From contig CAZRWL010000014.1 of the NCBI GenBank assembly GCA_964603935.1, positions 1 to 27,802 of the forward strand: a stretch of DNA of 27,802 nucleotides, read 5' to 3'. The position numbers were made by a program, and so were the translations under genes. Origin of the DNA: GWB1-37-8 sp964603935. Its GTDB lineage: Bacteria; Patescibacteriota; Microgenomatia; Levybacterales; UBA12049. Below, one piece after another: positions 7,670 to 14,888 of the stretch. A model generated the notes under the pieces. That model did not search any database. It was given only the letters and a program-made list of their open reading frames with translations, and had not been told where the DNA came from. Every line of letters starts with the position of its first letter. The stretch's first letter is position 1.

Positions 7670-8065
7670 TTATTCTATTTTCTTTGAATGTTTTTTCAGC
7701 CAGCCGGCGATTGCCTCAAGAGAAAGATGTTTATTCTCAACTCGGATAGGAAATTCTACGAATTCTTTTTGTGTCGCTTCCATTGAATAACCGTTTATCG
7801 CAAGAAATCTGGCAGTTGCCGTCATAGTTGTTCTTTTGTTTCCGTCAAGAAATGCATGGTTGAACATCAATGAATGAAAAAGAGCAGCAACTTTATTGAA
7901 AATAGTCGGATAAAGATCAATACCTGCGAATGAAGCTTGCGGTCTGCTAACAGCTGATTGTATTAAACCAATATCTCTAATTCCGAAACTTCCTCCATAT
8001 AATTCAATCATGCTGTCGTGTATTGCGATTACTTCATCGAGGATAAGGTATTTAGTTTGTTTCAC
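7670..8065 (-). CDS. doc: Doc/Fic-family toxin (death-on-curing type)
   Basis: 131 residues. The signature HAFLDGNKRT (His70 to Thr79) is the Doc form of the Fic motif (HxFx[D/E][A/G]NKR). It differs from the HPFx[D/E]GNGR form of AMP-transferring Fic enzymes. Known Doc proteins phosphorylate elongation factor Tu and block translation. The preceding AbrB-type gene overlaps its start by four bases, so the two form a toxin-antitoxin operon read leftward. Classical Doc pairs with Phd; here the partner is AbrB/MazE-like, which is a known but less common combination. The motif is complete, so activity is likely. Confidence 0.9.
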   Translation of the reverse strand: MKQTKYLILDEVIAIHDSMIELYGGSFGIRDIGLIQSAVSRPQASFAGIDLYPTIFNKVAALFHSLMFNHAFLDGNKRTTMTATARFLAINGYSMEATQKEFVEFPIRVENKHLSLEAIAGWLKKHSKKIE

Positions 8066-8304
8066 TTTTTAGCAAGCTGTGTAAGCGCTGTTTTGTAGCG
8101 GGTATTAAATGTATCAAGCCATTTCTTGAACTCGGGAGTAACTATGGGGGCTATGGAGTTTTTAGTGCGTATCTGAACCATAGAAAGATCAAGGTCTGCG
8201 TCTACAAGAATTTTTTGTCCTGCTTTTATTCTCTTAGCGTCAACAAATTGTTTTGGCAGAGTAATTGCCAGAGAATTTCCAACCTGCATCACTGTCTGCA
8301 ACAT
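8062..8304 (-). CDS. AbrB/MazE-type antitoxin of the Doc pair
   Basis: 80 residues from the chosen ATG at 8304. The start MLQTVMQVGNSLAITLPKQF is the SpoVT/AbrB DNA-binding domain (V-G-N-S-hydrophobic..P). The rest is the toxin-binding tail. An upstream in-frame extension exists, but its codons spell ILRHAQDKY, which comes from an intergenic palindromic repeat (8311-8331), so it is not counted as coding. The last codon overlaps the Doc start. The upstream region holds paired GTTATAAC motifs that are a good candidate autoregulatory operator. Confidence 0.82.
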   Translation of the reverse strand: MLQTVMQVGNSLAITLPKQFVDAKRIKAGQKILVDADLDLSMVQIRTKNSIAPIVTPEFKKWLDTFNTRYKTALTQLAKK

Positions 8305-8310
8305 ATATTT

Positions 8311-8331
8311 ATCCTGAGCATGTCGAAGGAT
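8311..8331 (-). repeat. Palindromic repeat between promoter and antitoxin start
   Basis: The sequence atcctgagcatgtcgaagga with its imperfect dyad (tcct...agga, tcgacatg) matches a very common bacterial dispersed repeat that, when translated, gives the RHAQDK/RQAQDK peptide. Here it sits in the 5' untranslated region of the Doc-system antitoxin. Confidence 0.6.
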
Positions 8332-8348
8332 TATAACCATGTTATAAC
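8330..8348 (-). promoter_or_regulatory. Candidate operator of the AbrB/Doc operon
   Basis: ATTATAAC and GTTATAAC lie ten bases apart (8330-8337 and 8341-8348). GTTATAAC is itself a palindrome. TTGACA on the reverse strand (8362-8367) with TAACAT 17 bases later (8344-8339) gives a plausible promoter overlapped by these boxes. The same octamer pair occurs upstream of the MazE-like gene at 14129-14284. Confidence 0.5.
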
Positions 8349-8427
8349 AAGATGCGTCATTTGTCAAGAGGCTAAGAGATTTTAGGGGAGCGGTTTGGAG
8401 TATAGAGGGATGGTTTGAGCATATTTA

Positions 8428-8436
8428 TGATAAGAT
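8428..8436 (+). promoter_or_regulatory. Extended -10 of the gene at 8444
   Basis: TGATAAGAT, a TGn-extended -10 box (TAAGAT 8431-8436), seven bases before ATG 8444. No good -35 box is visible, as is usual for extended -10 promoters. Confidence 0.45.
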
Positions 8437-8443
8437 ATGTTGC

Positions 8444-9283
8444 ATGAGAGATAGCGTTTCCGAAGAAGGTTTGCCTAAGCGTCCTGAAATTCCCCCGCAT
8501 TGGAAAATTCCCAGCATTAAAGACGGGGAAGATTTTTTTGAATACTTTGAGGTCATTCAAATGTATGACAAAGGCGCAAAATTTCTTTCTTTTAGACCTG
8601 TTGCCTCTGGTTCTCAGCGAGAAGAGGATGCTGTCCGGCGTTTGGGACTTGAAGGCGTTAAGACGCATAAAGATGTTGTTTTTGATAATAACGGAAATCC
8701 AAAGCAAATAGCGGAAGTTTGGGAAAAGCAGAACTCCACAGAATGCAATATAGAGATTATTGACGGCCGGTATATAGGCTGCAGAATTACACATAGTGAA
8801 TCAGTCCCTAAGAGTGTGGAAGATGCCGTAGAGATTGAGCTTCAAGACCCGTTTCTCGAGCATCATCTCTTGGCAAAAGTTGTTTATGGAAGTATGGGCA
8901 GACTTGAGAAGGTTATTTTTAGCGGGCAATTTTCGACAGAGGGAGACCGGCAGCAAGTAAATCCGGACGGTCCATACGCTACAATTGTAGATTTTCCCAA
9001 TCCGCGCGTAACATACCGTGATGAAAATGAAAAAGGTAAAGCAAAAGTTGATGTTAGCTGGGATCAGGATGAGGAGGGCAATTTTGTTGTTGCTTATGCT
9101 CATTTGGATTCAAGAAAGAAAAATGTCATAACAGTTCCTTCGGGAATTAATATGACAGAGATTATGCAGCTTGTCGGCAAAGAGCCTCCATATGAAAAGA
9201 AGATGCTTAACGGAGTAGAAACCTTGGACATACCTTGGGTTAGAATACCGGAAATTATAGGCGTAAATTTATCCCCGTCATGA
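8444..9283 (+). CDS. Uncharacterised 279-residue soluble protein
   Basis: I do not recognise the family. No signal peptide or membrane segment. The N-terminus is proline- and acid-rich (KRPEIPPHWKIPSIKDGEDFF). The remainder has alternating hydrophobic/charged strands (for example HHLLAKVVYGSMGRLEKVIFSG and AKVDVSWDQDEEGNFVVAYAHLD), which suggests a mainly beta fold. It stands alone with its own -10 box and is followed by a lipoprotein gene on a separate promoter. Composition and codon use look like those of its neighbours. Confidence 0.75.
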   Translation: MRDSVSEEGLPKRPEIPPHWKIPSIKDGEDFFEYFEVIQMYDKGAKFLSFRPVASGSQREEDAVRRLGLEGVKTHKDVVFDNNGNPKQIAEVWEKQNSTECNIEIIDGRYIGCRITHSESVPKSVEDAVEIELQDPFLEHHLLAKVVYGSMGRLEKVIFSGQFSTEGDRQQVNPDGPYATIVDFPNPRVTYRDENEKGKAKVDVSWDQDEEGNFVVAYAHLDSRKKNVITVPSGINMTEIMQLVGKEPPYEKKMLNGVETLDIPWVRIPEIIGVNLSPS

Positions 9284-9344
9284 AACTTCGCGAGTGAAAA
9301 TATTTTGCAGCGGGTTGGGATATGAAAGTAAGTAAAAGCAGGTG

Positions 9345-9373
9345 TTGATCGGGGGATTTAAATAGATTAAGAT
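9345..9373 (+). promoter_or_regulatory. Promoter of the small lipoprotein gene
   Basis: TTGATC 9345-9350, 17-base spacer, TAAGAT 9368-9373, eight bases to ATG 9382. Confidence 0.6.
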
Positions 9374-9381
9374 GTTTTTGC

Positions 9382-9852
9382 ATGAGCGCGGAGCGAAGAA
9401 AATATTTTGGAAAGCAGACATTTCCGGCAATATTATCGTTTTTGCTGCTTACAGGATTAGCTTGCGCTAAAGCGGAAAAACCAATAACGCCAACGCCAAC
9501 GCCAACAATTGCCCCATTGCCTATATCTACAGCGGCGCTATTTGAAAATATTGTTACTCCTCAACCCGATCCTATAGATATGGATTTGGATACTGATCGA
9601 AAAAAATTTTGCGGAAGTTTTCCTTCGGAAGTATATTTTGGAAGCACCCAGACGCTTGCGTTGGAGAATAATTCCGTTATAGCGAGATTTGGCGTTGAGG
9701 GTAAAAATGAAAACTCTGTTTATTATAGCGATCGCAACAGAAGCGGCACTGTTATTTGGGAGGATGGAGATGTGAAAGCGGTGCCATTGTGCGGTAATGC
9801 GAAAACTGCGGTAAAAAGAAATGGGAATACTTTTGTTGTGGGTTTTGGGTAA
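9382..9852 (+). CDS. Small secreted lipoprotein
   Basis: 156 residues. A basic N-terminus (AERRKYFGK), a hydrophobic stretch (PAILSFLLLTGLA) and Cys28 form a lipoprotein signal peptide with lipobox LTGLAC. Next comes a threonine-proline spacer (TPTPTPTIAPLP) typical of cell-surface tethers, then a small domain of about 90 residues with two cysteines (FCGSF and PLCGN) that could form a disulfide. The domain is not one I recognise. The protein is expected to be anchored to the outer face of the cytoplasmic membrane. Confidence 0.75.
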   Translation: MSAERRKYFGKQTFPAILSFLLLTGLACAKAEKPITPTPTPTIAPLPISTAALFENIVTPQPDPIDMDLDTDRKKFCGSFPSEVYFGSTQTLALENNSVIARFGVEGKNENSVYYSDRNRSGTVIWEDGDVKAVPLCGNAKTAVKRNGNTFVVGFG

Positions 9853-9871
9853 TTGGAGCAAAGGATTGTGG

Positions 9872-9877
9872 TATAAA
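9872..9877 (+). promoter_or_regulatory. -10 box of dprA
   Basis: TATAAA six bases before ATG 9884. No convincing -35 box at 16-18 bases. Consistent with leaderless transcription. Confidence 0.4.
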
Positions 9878-9883
9878 TAATTA

Positions 9884-11131
9884 ATGGAGGAAAGATTTTA
9901 CTGGCTGGGATTTTCTGCGCAAGAGGGGATTGGGCCGGCGAAGTTTAGAAAGCTTCTGGAAGAATTTGGAACTGCGAAAACCGCCTGGGAGACTACGAGT
10001 TCCACAAGGCCTCGCCTTGTAGAAGTTATGGGGGAAGAAAATGCGGGAAAGTTTGAGGAGTTTAGGCAAAAGTTTTCGATTGAAGATTACATTGAAAAGC
10101 TCAAGGAGAAGGGTGTTTGGTTTGTGACTTTACAGGATGAAGATTATCCGCAGATTTTGAAAGAAATCAAAAATCCGCCGTTTGTTTTGTACGGAAAAGG
10201 CGATATGAAAACCTTAATAGCTCGGCAACCGCGCGTTTCAGATGACGCTCGGCTGATCAATTTAAAGCCATTGTCAGATTCTGCCTCGCTAAGTAAAAGT
10301 CGGCTCCAATCGAGAACGCAGCCGACTTTTAGTTCATCTGAAAGCGGATTGCCTCGCTCTACTCTTGCTGTTGTCGGAACACGCAAGACTACAGAATACG
10401 GTCGCGAAGTAACCAAACTGCTAACTAACGAACTCGCTCTAAACGGTTTTACTATTGTTTCGGGTTTGGCATTAGGGGTAGATGCGGTTGCGCACATGAC
10501 AGCGCTGGAAAATAATGGGCAAACAATCGCGGTTTTGGGATGCGGAGTTGACTGCTGTAATCCCGCGGAAAATCAGAGCATATATAATAGTATTCTTGAG
10601 AGTGGGAATTGCATTGTTTCCGAATTTCCTCTTGGCATGAAGCCAACTCTTTGGAGTTTCCCAGCCCGCAACCGTATTATTGCCGGTCTTTCGCAAGCGG
10701 TTTTGGTAACAGAAGGGGCGGAGGACAGCGGGTCGTTAATTACAGCTAATTTTGCTTTAAAATTTGGCCGCAAGGTCTTCGCAGTGCCCGGACCGATTAC
10801 CTCGACAATGTCCAAGGGTCCTTATAATTTGATTGCGAAAGGAGCAAAACTTGTAACATCAGCTGAAGATATTCTCAATGAGTTAAAAATTACCCGCCTG
10901 CACTTGCCTTCGGCAAGAGCCGATGGCGGGCAGGCAATTCAAAATTCAAAAATTAAGGGTTCGACCAAAGAAGAACAGATTATTCTTGATCTTTTACAAA
11001 ACGAATCACTACATTTTGATGAAATTGTCAGAAAGACGAAATTTAATTCCGCAAAATTAAGCAGCCTTCTAACTCTCATGGAGATAAAGGGAATGGTCAA
11101 AAGTTCGGATGGAGGAATGTTCTCTATTTAA
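9884..11131 (+). CDS. dprA: DNA-processing protein DprA
   Basis: 415 residues. DprA loads RecA on incoming single-stranded DNA in natural transformation. Order of parts: an N-terminal helix-hairpin-helix-like region, the Rossmann-like DprA core from VVGTRKTTEYGRE through SGLALGVDAVAHMTAL, LGCGVDCCNPAEN, FPARNRIIAGLS and EGAEDSGSLITANFAL, then a C-terminal winged-helix domain (EEQIILDLLQNESLHFDEIV). The core motifs are intact. Three repeat-derived inserts are present in frame: 10000-10024, 10223-10353 and 10893-10957. The gene ends in an eight-base convergent overlap with the reverse-strand surface protein. It suggests competence, in keeping with the DNA uptake inferred for many CPR bacteria. 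Confidence 0.94.
   Translation: MEERFYWLGFSAQEGIGPAKFRKLLEEFGTAKTAWETTSSTRPRLVEVMGEENAGKFEEFRQKFSIEDYIEKLKEKGVWFVTLQDEDYPQILKEIKNPPFVLYGKGDMKTLIARQPRVSDDARLINLKPLSDSASLSKSRLQSRTQPTFSSSESGLPRSTLAVVGTRKTTEYGREVTKLLTNELALNGFTIVSGLALGVDAVAHMTALENNGQTIAVLGCGVDCCNPAENQSIYNSILESGNCIVSEFPLGMKPTLWSFPARNRIIAGLSQAVLVTEGAEDSGSLITANFALKFGRKVFAVPGPITSTMSKGPYNLIAKGAKLVTSAEDILNELKITRLHLPSARADGGQAIQNSKIKGSTKEEQIILDLLQNESLHFDEIVRKTKFNSAKLSSLLTLMEIKGMVKSSDGGMFSI
10000..10024 (+). repeat. Hairpin repeat in the dprA N-terminal domain
   Basis: acaaggcctcgccttgt is a perfect inverted repeat (acaaggc/gccttgt with loop ctc), extended by ttc/gaa on either side. It encodes the unusual STRPRLVE segment of DprA. Confidence 0.6.
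10223..10353 (+). repeat. 131-bp palindromic element inserted in dprA (shared with topA)
   Basis: Starts cggcaaccgcgcgtttcaga and ends tcatctgaaagcggattgcc, an imperfect terminal inverted repeat. An internal perfect hairpin arm aaaagtcggct pairs with agccgactttt. The same 131-bp element, same orientation and also in frame, lies in topA at 19191-19321. It adds about 44 residues (RQPRVSDDARL ... FSSSESGLP) immediately before the VVGTRK motif of DprA. Confidence 0.95.
10893..10957 (+). repeat. Nested-hairpin repeat plus AT microrepeat in dprA
   Basis: Outer stem cccgcc/ggcggg encloses the inner hairpin cttgccttcggcaag (10893-10930). It is followed by copies of attcaaa. It encodes a linker between the Rossmann core and the winged-helix domain. 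Confidence 0.65.
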
Positions 11132-12365
11132 TAGTAAAAGTTTTGTCGCTATAATCTCTAATATCGTTTATTGCGCTATTATTGTGAATAAAGATTTTGA
11201 AAGCATTCGCGTTAAGTCCGGACATAACCAATACTGATATATCGGGAACGGTCCATGTATATTCTCCTTTTAACGCTGGAATAGGCTCTGACGTACCAAA
11301 TTCTTTACCTTCATTGACAAGACTGAAATAAATATTATTAATGTTAGCAGATTTCCACTTGATAGTATACTTTTCCCCATCATTCAATGTCTCACCTCCG
11401 TTTGGAGATAAAAGAGTAATTGAAGGAACAATAACTTGATTCTGGTTGGCGAATTTGAAAGTGGAGAGAATTGTTTTTAAAAATTTATCTGAAGTAGAGA
11501 CATTTAACGTTTTATTAATTGATGCATCATACCAGATAGTAGCACTGAATTTGCTGGTAATTGCCGCTATTTTTCCATCTACGATAATGTCTTGTGCGTC
11601 TTGTGCGTAATCATTAAAGGATTTATCGTGTACTCGTTTTAAGTATAAGTCTACATCGCCAAGGCGATCATCTGTTCTGATAGTCATGGTTGCGTTACCA
11701 TCTCTATCGCGATTGGGATATACATGTGGTTTATCAATTTCAAAAAACTCAACATCATAAAAATATCTGTTTTTATCCGCTGGGAAAGGTTCCCAATTTG
11801 CAGGGTACATAAAACTAAAGTCCTTACCGCTATACTTCTTCCAGGTTGCGGTTATTGAAGGGTCGAGCGCTAAAAGGACGATGGGAATCTGGGTTGGAGT
11901 GAGAGCGAGAATCTTTGAGCAGTCTATGTTTATTGTTCCCGACCTACTAATAGTTTCACCTTTACTGTTTTTAACAAACATGTCATATCTACCGGATGTT
12001 CCTTTGACTTCCATACTCCTAATATTCTTTTTGGGGTATCCCGGAACAAGCTGATCATTCATGACTAAATATAAATAATCATTCGAATAGGGATTGTCTA
12101 TTTGAAAGTTAAAGTTTGTTTGACTTGCACATTTTGGCATTCCAAATGTTGGAACAGAAGACGTCTTCGTAGACGATTTTTGAGATTTTGGTTGTGATTT
12201 AATTTTGGAATTTAGGGCAAGATAGGTTCCGGCAGACCCCATAATGCCTGTGATCAAAGCAATTACTATAAGAGTCAGATATTTCGAAAAAAGAGAGTGA
12301 ATTGTTTGTTTTATTTTGATAATTATTTTAATAGGTGGGTTATCTTTCTTTTTTTGATTATCCAT
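11124..12365 (-). CDS. Membrane-anchored extracellular protein with PsbP-like and Ig-like domains
   Basis: 413 residues. A lysine-rich N-terminus, a transmembrane segment at about residues 30-53 (YLTLIVIALITGIMGSAGTY) and a serine/lysine/proline linker give an N-in, C-out anchor. The middle (KKYSGKDFSFMYPANWE ... ) resembles PsbP-like domains that begin with Y-x-x-x-x-x-F-S-F-x-Y-P-x-x-W. The C-terminal part (LLSPNGGETLNDGEKYTIKW) is the SPNGGE...W repeat domain of the Kre9/GPI-anchored family often found in bacterial surface proteins. A role in surface adhesion or ligand binding is inferred. It has a strong own promoter. Confidence 0.75.
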   Translation of the reverse strand: MDNQKKKDNPPIKIIIKIKQTIHSLFSKYLTLIVIALITGIMGSAGTYLALNSKIKSQPKSQKSSTKTSSVPTFGMPKCASQTNFNFQIDNPYSNDYLYLVMNDQLVPGYPKKNIRSMEVKGTSGRYDMFVKNSKGETISRSGTINIDCSKILALTPTQIPIVLLALDPSITATWKKYSGKDFSFMYPANWEPFPADKNRYFYDVEFFEIDKPHVYPNRDRDGNATMTIRTDDRLGDVDLYLKRVHDKSFNDYAQDAQDIIVDGKIAAITSKFSATIWYDASINKTLNVSTSDKFLKTILSTFKFANQNQVIVPSITLLSPNGGETLNDGEKYTIKWKSANINNIYFSLVNEGKEFGTSEPIPALKGEYTWTVPDISVLVMSGLNANAFKIFIHNNSAINDIRDYSDKTFTIK

Positions 12366-12373
12366 TAATCGGT

Positions 12374-12402
12374 ATTGTACAATTTGAAGCTGGAATTGTC
12401 AA
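12374..12402 (-). promoter_or_regulatory. Promoter of the surface-protein gene
   Basis: Reverse strand: TTGACA (12402-12397), 17-base spacer, TACAAT (12379-12374), eight bases to the ATG at 12365. Confidence 0.75.
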
Positions 12403-12427
12403 TTTTTCACAGTTTCGGATGGGTTCT

Positions 12428-12687
12428 CTATTTGAAATATTTTGGGAATATCCATGACAAAGTTTTGGGATGGACAATTGCGATACCTTTAAATGTTTTT
12501 AGCTTAATTAAATCTTGGTCTAATGTAACAATCAAATCCGCTTTTCCCGATAGGGCACACCCTAAAATTTCTGGAGAAATAATGATGGTAAAATCGGCGC
12601 TTTCGCTAAGCGTTTCAAATACATGAGCTGAAAATCCTTCGTGAAGTGCTGCTGCAATATAGATATTAGTATCAAAAACAATCTCAT
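12428..12687 (-). pseudogene. Broken PIN-domain toxin
   Basis: Reading the reverse strand after the antitoxin gives DEIVFDTNIYIAAALHEGF, the start of a PIN toxin of the COG1569 type, and later LSGKADLIVTLDQDLIKLK with the final acidic motif. Two defects are visible. The ATG that overlaps the antitoxin stop (ATGA) is out of frame with the domain by one base, and no ATG/GTG/TTG lies in the correct frame before VFDTN. The centre is also short: ISPEIL runs directly into GCALSGKAD, so the middle helices with the glutamate-to-aspartate spacing of the family are missing. An ATT start could still allow translation, but a working nuclease seems unlikely. Confidence 0.7.
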
Positions 12688-12911
12688 CCGGCTATTCGTT
12701 CTACGTCTTCATCGCTTTTAATGCCCATCCTAAGCGCCGTAGCTCTTCCTACTGCCTTGATTTTCGCCCAGTCCCTAGCGAATTCGTACCTTCTAAAGGC
12801 TTCTCGCAGAAGTTCGCTTATGGTCCTGTTTTCTTCTTTTGCCACTTTCTGTATTTGTATCTCCATTTTTCTGGGAACGGAAATATTGATAATCGATCTC
12901 TGTGTCTGCAT
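12684..12911 (-). CDS. Ribbon-helix-helix antitoxin
   Basis: 75 residues. The N-terminus INISVPRKMEIQIQKVAKEENRTISELLREAFRRYE is a classic Arc/CopG/MetJ ribbon-helix-helix: a short beta strand followed by two helices with the conserved SELLREA turn. The tail would bind a toxin. Its stop codon overlaps an ATG of the following PIN remnant (ATGA), the typical operon arrangement, but the toxin is decayed. It may remain as a DNA-binding relic or protect against a related toxin elsewhere. The -10 box lies seven bases before the ATG. Confidence 0.8.
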   Translation of the reverse strand: MQTQRSIINISVPRKMEIQIQKVAKEENRTISELLREAFRRYEFARDWAKIKAVGRATALRMGIKSDEDVERIAG

Positions 12912-12918
12912 GTATTAA

Positions 12919-12947
12919 ATTGTATTACAGCAAGAGTCTCCTGTCAA
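12919..12947 (-). promoter_or_regulatory. Promoter of the ribbon-helix-helix antitoxin
   Basis: Reverse strand: TTGACA (12947-12942), 17-base spacer, TACAAT (12924-12919), seven bases to ATG 12911. The -35 box overlaps the stop codon of the upstream gene. Confidence 0.75.
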
Positions 12948-14065
12948 GAAGCTGGTTGTTTTGATTTAAGAAAAGCTTTTATTTCCTCGACCCTTTCTAA
13001 AGGATAAAAATATCCGCCTCTTCTAATTTTAAATATCGGAACGGGACAGCCTTTCATAATTGCGGCCAGGCTTTTTTCCGGATTATAAGCGTCACTTCTA
13101 AAGCCAATTGCTTCATGGGCTAAAGCGGTCAGATTTCCGCCATATTTTTCTCTATTCCGTAGCAAATTGGTTGTAGTAGGAAATTTTCCATCAGGAATTC
13201 CGCAGACGAGTCTAACGGGGTTTCTTTTGAACCTTTGCAGACTTAGATCATTTTGTATGGCTTGGATAATGCGATCTTGATGTTTGGCAAATAGGATGTA
13301 GTATTTTTTAGTGATATCTTCACCCTTCTTGTTTCGTGCATCTAACTGCACTGTCTTCATTGGAATACCGGCTGTTTTAATTGCTTCCGCAAATGGACTT
13401 ACATAATTCCCATGGGGATGAAATCCCGCCTCTCTTATTATGGCATATAAGCTTGTAAATACTTTATCTTTTTTGTGGTTATCTCTGTATGCGCGTAGAG
13501 ATCCTGCAGAAAAGCTGTCAAGAATTTCCTGAAGTTTTTGATCACCCGTTTCCTCCCTAGCCTTTTTCATAAGGTCGGCATAAGTTGGACTGTAAGGAAT
13601 CTCCAGCCCTCTTTTCCGAAGAGTAACTCTTACTCCTCTCAGTTTTTCGCTTGATCCTGCCAAATCCCGAAGTTGTTTAAAATCCGTATCGCCTTTTCCG
13701 ATTGTTTCTTTTATTCTCTCTGAACTGCGTTTTAGCGGAGGCAGTTTTCTTGCGAGAAGTTCTCCTAGGGGGTGGGCAGCCTGTGTTTCCGGACTGCTAT
13801 ACGGATGAGCTATTCCCAAAAACTTTTCGCGTATTTGTCTTATTCTTTCTCTTGACAGCGGTTTTCCTGTAGCCGGATTTGGAAAAGCTTCTCCCAATTC
13901 TCTGTCTGATATTTTACCTATGCTTGATATAATGCCGATATTCTGATCTCTTTCGTTTACAGAATTTTCGTCAAGCCTATCGAGCACGCCTTCTCCTACA
14001 GCGTCTTCTATAAACTTTGTTCTTTTTTCCTGCGTCTGGTATGGGGTTAAATTTTCCTTACTCAC
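12944..14065 (-). CDS. Uncharacterised protein with sigma-70 region-4-like helix-turn-helix
   Basis: 373 residues from GTG 14065. The segment LGEAFPNPATGKPLSRERIRQIREKFL (about residues 57-83) resembles the helix-turn-helix of sigma-factor region 4, whose hallmark is SRERIRQIE.K. The rest is helical and basic, with later TTTNLLRNREKYGGNLTALA and RRGGYFYPLERVEEIKAFL stretches that look like further DNA-binding or winged elements. No sigma region 2 is present, so it is not an ordinary sigma factor. It may be a transcription regulator. GTG is chosen because a TATACT box ends six bases before it; an upstream TTG lies inside the promoter. Confidence 0.7.
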   Translation of the reverse strand: MSKENLTPYQTQEKRTKFIEDAVGEGVLDRLDENSVNERDQNIGIISSIGKISDRELGEAFPNPATGKPLSRERIRQIREKFLGIAHPYSSPETQAAHPLGELLARKLPPLKRSSERIKETIGKGDTDFKQLRDLAGSSEKLRGVRVTLRKRGLEIPYSPTYADLMKKAREETGDQKLQEILDSFSAGSLRAYRDNHKKDKVFTSLYAIIREAGFHPHGNYVSPFAEAIKTAGIPMKTVQLDARNKKGEDITKKYYILFAKHQDRIIQAIQNDLSLQRFKRNPVRLVCGIPDGKFPTTTNLLRNREKYGGNLTALAHEAIGFRSDAYNPEKSLAAIMKGCPVPIFKIRRGGYFYPLERVEEIKAFLKSKQPAS

Positions 14066-14071
14066 CTTTTT

Positions 14072-14100
14072 AGTATACCACAAAAAAGCCTATAGTTCAA
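14072..14100 (-). promoter_or_regulatory. Promoter of the HTH-like gene
   Basis: Reverse strand: TTGAAC (14100-14095), 17-base spacer, TATACT (14077-14072), six bases to GTG 14065. Confidence 0.65.
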
Positions 14101-14128
14101 GTACGCTTAAAACCAACTGCCGTAGTTT

Positions 14129-14284
14129 TTACCACTCGTTTCCTTCTCGTTTGCGGATGATAATTTTCTTTTTGTCTGCTTCTATCCAAACCCAAATTAA
14201 ACCATCCATGCCAAGCTCCCGCAGCATTTTTTTATCCAGAGTTACTCCAACCGAATTTCCAATCCTAATTAATTTCCTCACCAT
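14129..14284 (-). CDS. Orphan MazE/AbrB-like small protein
   Basis: 51 residues: MVRKLIRIGNSVGVTLDKKM followed by LRELGMDGLIWVWIEADKKK and a basic end. This is a minimal SpoVT/AbrB DNA-binding domain with the IGNSVGVTL core shared with MazE-type antitoxins and with the Doc-system antitoxin at 8062-8304. No toxin gene follows before the HTH-like gene's promoter, so it may be an orphan regulator or the remnant of a lost pair. A strong 11-bp inverted repeat lies just upstream, indicating autoregulation. Confidence 0.7.
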   Translation of the reverse strand: MVRKLIRIGNSVGVTLDKKMLRELGMDGLIWVWIEADKKKIIIRKREGNEW

Positions 14285-14298
14285 AGGTATTTTCTGCT

Positions 14299-14332
14299 GA
14301 CGTTATAACTTATTATTACACGTTATAACGTC
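14299..14332. promoter_or_regulatory. Operator of the MazE-like gene
   Basis: A perfect inverted repeat gacgttataac (14299-14309) and gttataacgtc (14322-14332) with a 12-base spacer. Each arm contains the palindrome GTTATAAC. On the reverse strand TTGACT and TTGACG hexamers overlap it, so bound protein would block RNA polymerase. A swapped-hairpin dimer or tetramer is the natural binder. Confidence 0.65.
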
Positions 14333-14464
14333 AAAAGTCAATATGTGTTCCTAACGCTTGATGTTTTTCGGGTAACGTGGTGTATCTGTTCGGCCTCTGA
14401 GGTGAAAAGGGTCTGGTGGGGAAGGTTTGGGGTTTGATTTTCAGTTTTGCAAGGTCCCACATCA

Positions 14465-14887
14465 TTATTGATATTGGCCTAGCATGATTACGGTTCCATC
14501 TTTAATTTTCCCATGCGCTTTTTGATCATCGCTGATAAGTTTGCAGTTCTCATATTGCGCCAAAGCCAGAAAATAGGCGTCGTAAGAAGCGATATTATAT
14601 TTCTCCATGAGTCTGGCAGCAATTTCTAAAACAGGCAACGACATTTCCGTAATTGTAACTGGAGATTTATACAGCTCGCTTAATATTGAATAAGAGCTCT
14701 GCGAAGATGAGTTTTTTCCCTTGATAAAAACATTTAGCAGTTCAAGAAATAAGATATCCGGCAATATGACGCTGATTTTGCCAGAGCTTAAATCGTCCCA
14801 GACTCTTTTTGCTTCCGCAACATGAAGCTCTTGTGAGCGGTGAAACCATTTTACTGCGACAGAGGTGTCTAGAATATACGTAGGCAT
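14465..14887 (-). CDS. PIN-domain toxin ribonuclease (VapC-like)
   Basis: 140 residues. Acidic catalytic positions are visible: Asp7 in YILDTSVAVKWF, Glu49 in FLELLNVF, Asp103 in SYDAYFLALA and Asp120/121 in LISDDQKAH. The DTSVAVKWF start and A-S-Y-D-A-x-Y/F motif are typical of VapC toxins that cut structured RNA. It lies one base behind the AbrB-type antitoxin gene and is read leftward with it. The active site looks complete. Confidence 0.9.
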   Translation of the reverse strand: MPTYILDTSVAVKWFHRSQELHVAEAKRVWDDLSSGKISVILPDILFLELLNVFIKGKNSSSQSSYSILSELYKSPVTITEMSLPVLEIAARLMEKYNIASYDAYFLALAQYENCKLISDDQKAHGKIKDGTVIMLGQYQ

Positions 14888-14888
14888 A

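Noticed and set aside
8305..8367. N-terminal extension of the Doc-system antitoxin (MTNDASCYNMVIILRHAQDKY)
   Set aside because: These codons come from the promoter, operator and a dispersed palindromic repeat; the conserved AbrB domain starts at the ATG at 8304.
12375..12626. Forward ORF of 83 codons between the surface protein and the antitoxin
   Set aside because: It is the complement of the broken PIN toxin and the surface-gene promoter, and its product looks like no protein family.
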